From Propionibacteriaceae bacterium (GTDB taxonomy: Bacteria; Actinomycetota; Actinomycetes; Propionibacteriales; Propionibacteriaceae), in the NCBI GenBank assembly GCA_021323255.1, contig JAJTCL010000023.1:1-23467 (forward strand): DNA of 23,467 nucleotides, in the 5' to 3' direction. Shown in pieces: positions 21,155 through 23,467 of the stretch. Positions within the stretch are counted from its first letter, which is position 1, and the number at the start of each line of letters is the position of its first letter. The notes beneath the pieces are model-generated. The model had not been told where the DNA came from. It saw only the letters and a list, made by a program, of their open reading frames with translations, and made no database searches. The position numbers and the translations under genes are program-made.

Positions 21155-23467
21155 ATGCCCAAGCCTCTGCCTATGTTCGGCCGCACGCATGGCAACCGCA
21201 GCGCGGTCACCTGCTATCTCAAGTGCGACAGCGCATGTGCGCACCCAGCGCCTAACACCAGCACCGAGCCGAATTTCGCAGAGATCGCCGCCCGACAGCT
21301 CAGCCGGCGCTCTTTGCTGCTGGCCAGCGGCTCCCTCGCCGCTGCGGCGGCCTTGCCGACATTCCTGGCCGGATGCACCTCCGGGGAGCGCGAAAGCTCG
21401 ACGGCCACGTCAGAGGGCCTCGATTTCGATCCGATCGCCCCTGTACCGGAGAAGGTGGACGCAATAACGGTGCCGTATGGCTACCGCTGGACACCGATCC
21501 TGCGCTGGGGCGACCCGCTGTTTGCCGACTCGCCTGACTTTGCTCCCGGGTCTCCCAACGCAGCGGCGCAGGCACTCCAGTTCGGCTACAACAACGACTT
21601 CTTGGCGATCATGGACATCGACCGTTCGGGCCGGTCAGCGCTGCTGTGCTGCAACCATGAGTTCACCAACCGAGCGATCATGTTCCCGCCCTCGGCATCT
21701 GAGATCCAAGAGCACGAAGCATTGAAGGCCACCATGGCCGCTCAGGGCTTGAGTGTTGTGGAGTTGGAACGTCCGGCAGCGCGCCAGCCGTGGCGTTACC
21801 TGCGAGGAGCGGCCCGCAACCGGCGGATCACCGCACATACGCCGTTCACCCTGACCGGTCCCGCCGCGGGGAGTGATCTTGTGAAGACCGCGGCGGACCC
21901 CACGGGGCGGCGTGTGGCCGGAACCTTCGGCAACTGCTCGGGCAGCGTCACTCCGTGGGGCACGGTGTTGTCAGGGGAGGAGAACTTCCACAGCTACTTT
22001 GTCGCCGACTCGAATGCCTTCGGCAGTGACCGCTATGGACTCAATGGCCGGCCCAGCGTCTACCGCTGGGAGGCGGTCGACTCACGCTTCGACGCCACCC
22101 AACCCGACTACGCAGCAGAGCCGCACCGGTTCGGCTACATCGTGGAAATCGACCCACGCGATCCGCAATCCACCCCGCTCAAGCACACGGCACTCGGGCG
22201 ATTCACCCACGAAGGCGCAAACGTACGCGTCGATGATGACGGCACGGTTGCGGTCTACATGGGTGATGACGAGCGCTTCGAATATCTCTACAAATTCGTG
22301 GCGAGGAGGAAGTACCGTCGCGGTAATTCAGCAGTTGCGCGGCGGCACAACCTCCGGCTACTGACCGATGGCGACCTCTACGTGGCGCGCTTCAGCGGCA
22401 ACCAGCGTCCCGGGAACGACAACCTCGGGCAGGGGGCATGGGTGCCGCTGACTCTGAACGGCAAGTCAGAGGTGCCGGACATGACGCATGAGGAAGTGCT
22501 GGTCTTCACCAGGTTGGCCGCGGATCGGGTCAAGGCAACGCCGATGGACCGCTGCGAAGATGTCGAGCCGAATCCTCGTACCGGCAAGGTCTATGTCGCC
22601 TGCACCAACAACCCTGATCGGGGTGCCGACGGATGGCCCGGCCCCGATGGCGCAAATCCACGCGCTGGCAATCGGAACGGACATGTCATCGAGATCACTG
22701 AGCGAGCCAATCGGGCGAGCGCCACATCCTTTGGCTGGAACCTGTTCTTGGTCTGCGGCGACTCTGATGAATCGGGCAGGTATTTCGGAGGTTGGCAGGG
22801 ACCAGTCGCGCCCATCTCCTGCCCCGACAATCTCACCTTCGATTCAGTCGGAAATCTGTGGATCGCGACCGATGGCGCACCAGGGTCGATCTCCAAAGCC
22901 GACGGCTTGTTCCGGGTGCCGGTCGAGGGCGCGGAGCGCGGCCGTGTTGTGCAGTTCCTGGCTGTGCCGTACCAGGCCGAGACGTGCGGCCCGGTCATCG
23001 ATGATCGTGACGGATCGGTCTTTGTCGCGGTGCAGCATCCAGGTGAGGATGGATCGTGGGACGATCAACTGTCCTACTTTCCCGACTATGTACCGGCTCG
23101 CGTCAGGCCGCGTCCCGGCGCCTGGCGGGGTCCGCGACCGAGCGTGATCCAGGTGACCAGGAGGGGCCTGGGGCCGGTGGCGTTCCAGCGCATGCACCAT
23201 GCCGTCCGCCGTCAGGTGCGCAACCAGGAATTCCCCAGTCACCAGGCTCGTCGGTGCGATCTCAAGGGCATCCAGGATATGCGGCAGAACCGGCCGGTGC
23301 ACGCACACCACAGTCGGCGCACCGCTGTGGAGTGTCGCCTCCCGTATCTTGCGCGCCAAGTTCCCGACGCCCTTGGGATTGTCCTTGCCTTCTTCCTCGC
23401 TCAGCAGGCCATGCTTTTCAATGGTGATCTTGCGCTCATCTGCGTACGGCAGCAGGGTCGCCAGGCA
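21155..23467 (+). CDS. PhoX family phosphatase (DUF839), twin-arginine exported, open at right edge
   Basis: The frame is open from ATG 21155 to the window end (771 codons). The N-terminus GNRSAVTCYLKCDSACAHPAPNTS is typical of actinobacterial PhoX proteins. A twin-arginine signal follows (SRRSLLLASGSLAAAAALPTFLAGC, residues 50-74), with a possible lipobox cysteine. PhoX domain landmarks include FGYNNDFLAIM, LCCNHEFTN, FGNCSGSVTPWGTVLSGEEN, RFTHEGANV, VYMGDDERFEYLYKF, DRCEDVEPNPRTGKVYVACTNN and FVAVQHPGED. PhoX enzymes are calcium-dependent secreted alkaline phosphatases that free phosphate from esters, which fits the divergent pst operon. Homology appears to end near 23160 (GPRPSVIQVTRR). 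Codons beyond that run antisense to the mutT1-like gene and are probably not native, so the true end is uncertain. Confidence 0.85.
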   Translation, partial: MPKPLPMFGRTHGNRSAVTCYLKCDSACAHPAPNTSTEPNFAEIAARQLSRRSLLLASGSLAAAAALPTFLAGCTSGERESSTATSEGLDFDPIAPVPEKVDAITVPYGYRWTPILRWGDPLFADSPDFAPGSPNAAAQALQFGYNNDFLAIMDIDRSGRSALLCCNHEFTNRAIMFPPSASEIQEHEALKATMAAQGLSVVELERPAARQPWRYLRGAARNRRITAHTPFTLTGPAAGSDLVKTAADPTGRRVAGTFGNCSGSVTPWGTVLSGEENFHSYFVADSNAFGSDRYGLNGRPSVYRWEAVDSRFDATQPDYAAEPHRFGYIVEIDPRDPQSTPLKHTALGRFTHEGANVRVDDDGTVAVYMGDDERFEYLYKFVARRKYRRGNSAVARRHNLRLLTDGDLYVARFSGNQRPGNDNLGQGAWVPLTLNGKSEVPDMTHEEVLVFTRLAADRVKATPMDRCEDVEPNPRTGKVYVACTNNPDRGADGWPGPDGANPRAGNRNGHVIEITERANRASATSFGWNLFLVCGDSDESGRYFGGWQGPVAPISCPDNLTFDSVGNLWIATDGAPGSISKADGLFRVPVEGAERGRVVQFLAVPYQAETCGPVIDDRDGSVFVAVQHPGEDGSWDDQLSYFPDYVPARVRPRPGAWRGPRPSVIQVTRRGLGPVAFQRMHHAVRRQVRNQEFPSHQARRCDLKGIQDMRQNRPVHAHHSRRTAVECRLPYLARQVPDALGIVLAFFLAQQAMLFNGDLALICVRQQGRQA
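22844..23467 (-). CDS. MutT1-like Nudix / histidine-phosphatase protein, C-terminal part (partial)
   Basis: The gene enters from the right edge on the minus strand. The visible part reads CLATLLPYADERKITIEKHG, LLSEEEG, a helix, then PTVVCVHRPVLPHILDAL and SLVTGEFLVAHLTADGMVHALERHRP. This matches the C-terminal histidine-phosphatase-like domain of actinobacterial MutT1 proteins, whose N-terminal Nudix domain (outside the window) hydrolyses 8-oxo-dGTP and diadenosine polyphosphates. Such genes often neighbour polyphosphate kinase and pst genes. Recognisable homology stops at about 23165; the frame continues another 107 residues to TGA at 22844 as antisense of phoX, with no recognisable domain. 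The stop expected after HALERHRP is missing or out of frame. Confidence 0.75.
   Translation of the reverse strand, partial: CLATLLPYADERKITIEKHGLLSEEEGKDNPKGVGNLARKIREATLHSGAPTVVCVHRPVLPHILDALEIAPTSLVTGEFLVAHLTADGMVHALERHRPQAPPGHLDHARSRTPPGAGTRPDASRYIVGKVGQLIVPRSILTWMLHRDKDRSVTIIDDRAARLGLVRHSQELHNTAALRALDRHPEQAVGFGDRPWCAIGRDPQISD

Noticed and set aside
20913..21467. A 184-codon plus-strand frame in the pstS-phoX gap
   Set aside because: It overlaps the start of phoX in another frame, begins in the hairpin beside the PHO box and has no recognisable protein features.
1..23467. tRNA, rRNA, CRISPR arrays, transposases, integrases or phage genes
   Set aside because: No cloverleaf, rRNA-like block, regularly spaced repeat-spacer array or recombinase motif was found on reading both strands.

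Overview
The window is high-GC DNA from an actinomycete. The evidence is a mycothione reductase gene (mycothiol is confined to Actinobacteria), two DUF2510 membrane proteins, a twin-arginine PhoX-type phosphatase, a MutT1-type gene, and the actinobacterial order hemB-hemL-phosphatase-tlpA-ccdA-resB-ccsB. Content and style would fit Propionibacteriaceae or a relative, but I cannot fix the genus from sequence alone.

Layout. (1) 1-7389, plus strand: end of hemD, then hemB and hemL (tetrapyrrole precursors), a histidine phosphatase, and a complete System II cytochrome c maturation set (TlpA-like lipoprotein, CcdA, ResB, CcsB). Most of these genes touch or overlap, so heme synthesis and heme attachment to cytochromes appear co-expressed. 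(2) 7531-12923: an AlkD-like DNA glycosylase, an atypical two-component pair on the minus strand, mycothione reductase on the plus strand, and bioY with a YdeI-like gene on the minus strand. (3) 13065-16663: a lipoprotein GH3 hexosaminidase, then a tandem pair of DUF2510 membrane-protein genes on the minus strand. The downstream copy is broken by a 110-base deletion. The pair is bracketed by two inverted copies of a repeat of about 97 bp. (4) 16664-23467: a phosphate-starvation block. pstS-pstC-pstA-pstB runs on the minus strand behind a clear 11-bp direct-repeat PHO box. phoX diverges from pstS on the plus strand, and the end of a mutT1-like gene enters from the right edge on the minus strand.

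How the genes work together. Region 1 makes porphyrin precursors and delivers reduced apocytochrome plus heme outside the membrane. Region 4 releases phosphate from extracellular esters (PhoX) and imports it (PstSCAB). MutT1-like genes often sit beside pst and polyphosphate kinase genes in actinomycetes.

Most notable signals beyond the genes: an in-frame 114-base repeat insertion at the end of hemB; a REP-like palindrome translated inside ccsB; a tandem gene duplication with one decaying copy, apparently leaderless promoters and flanking inverted repeats; a 17-bp-arm palindrome upstream of that pair; three TGATCA sites between the kinase and regulator genes; and a convergent phoX/mutT1 junction in which neither reading frame stops where its protein family should end. 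I saw no tRNA, rRNA, CRISPR array, transposase or phage gene.
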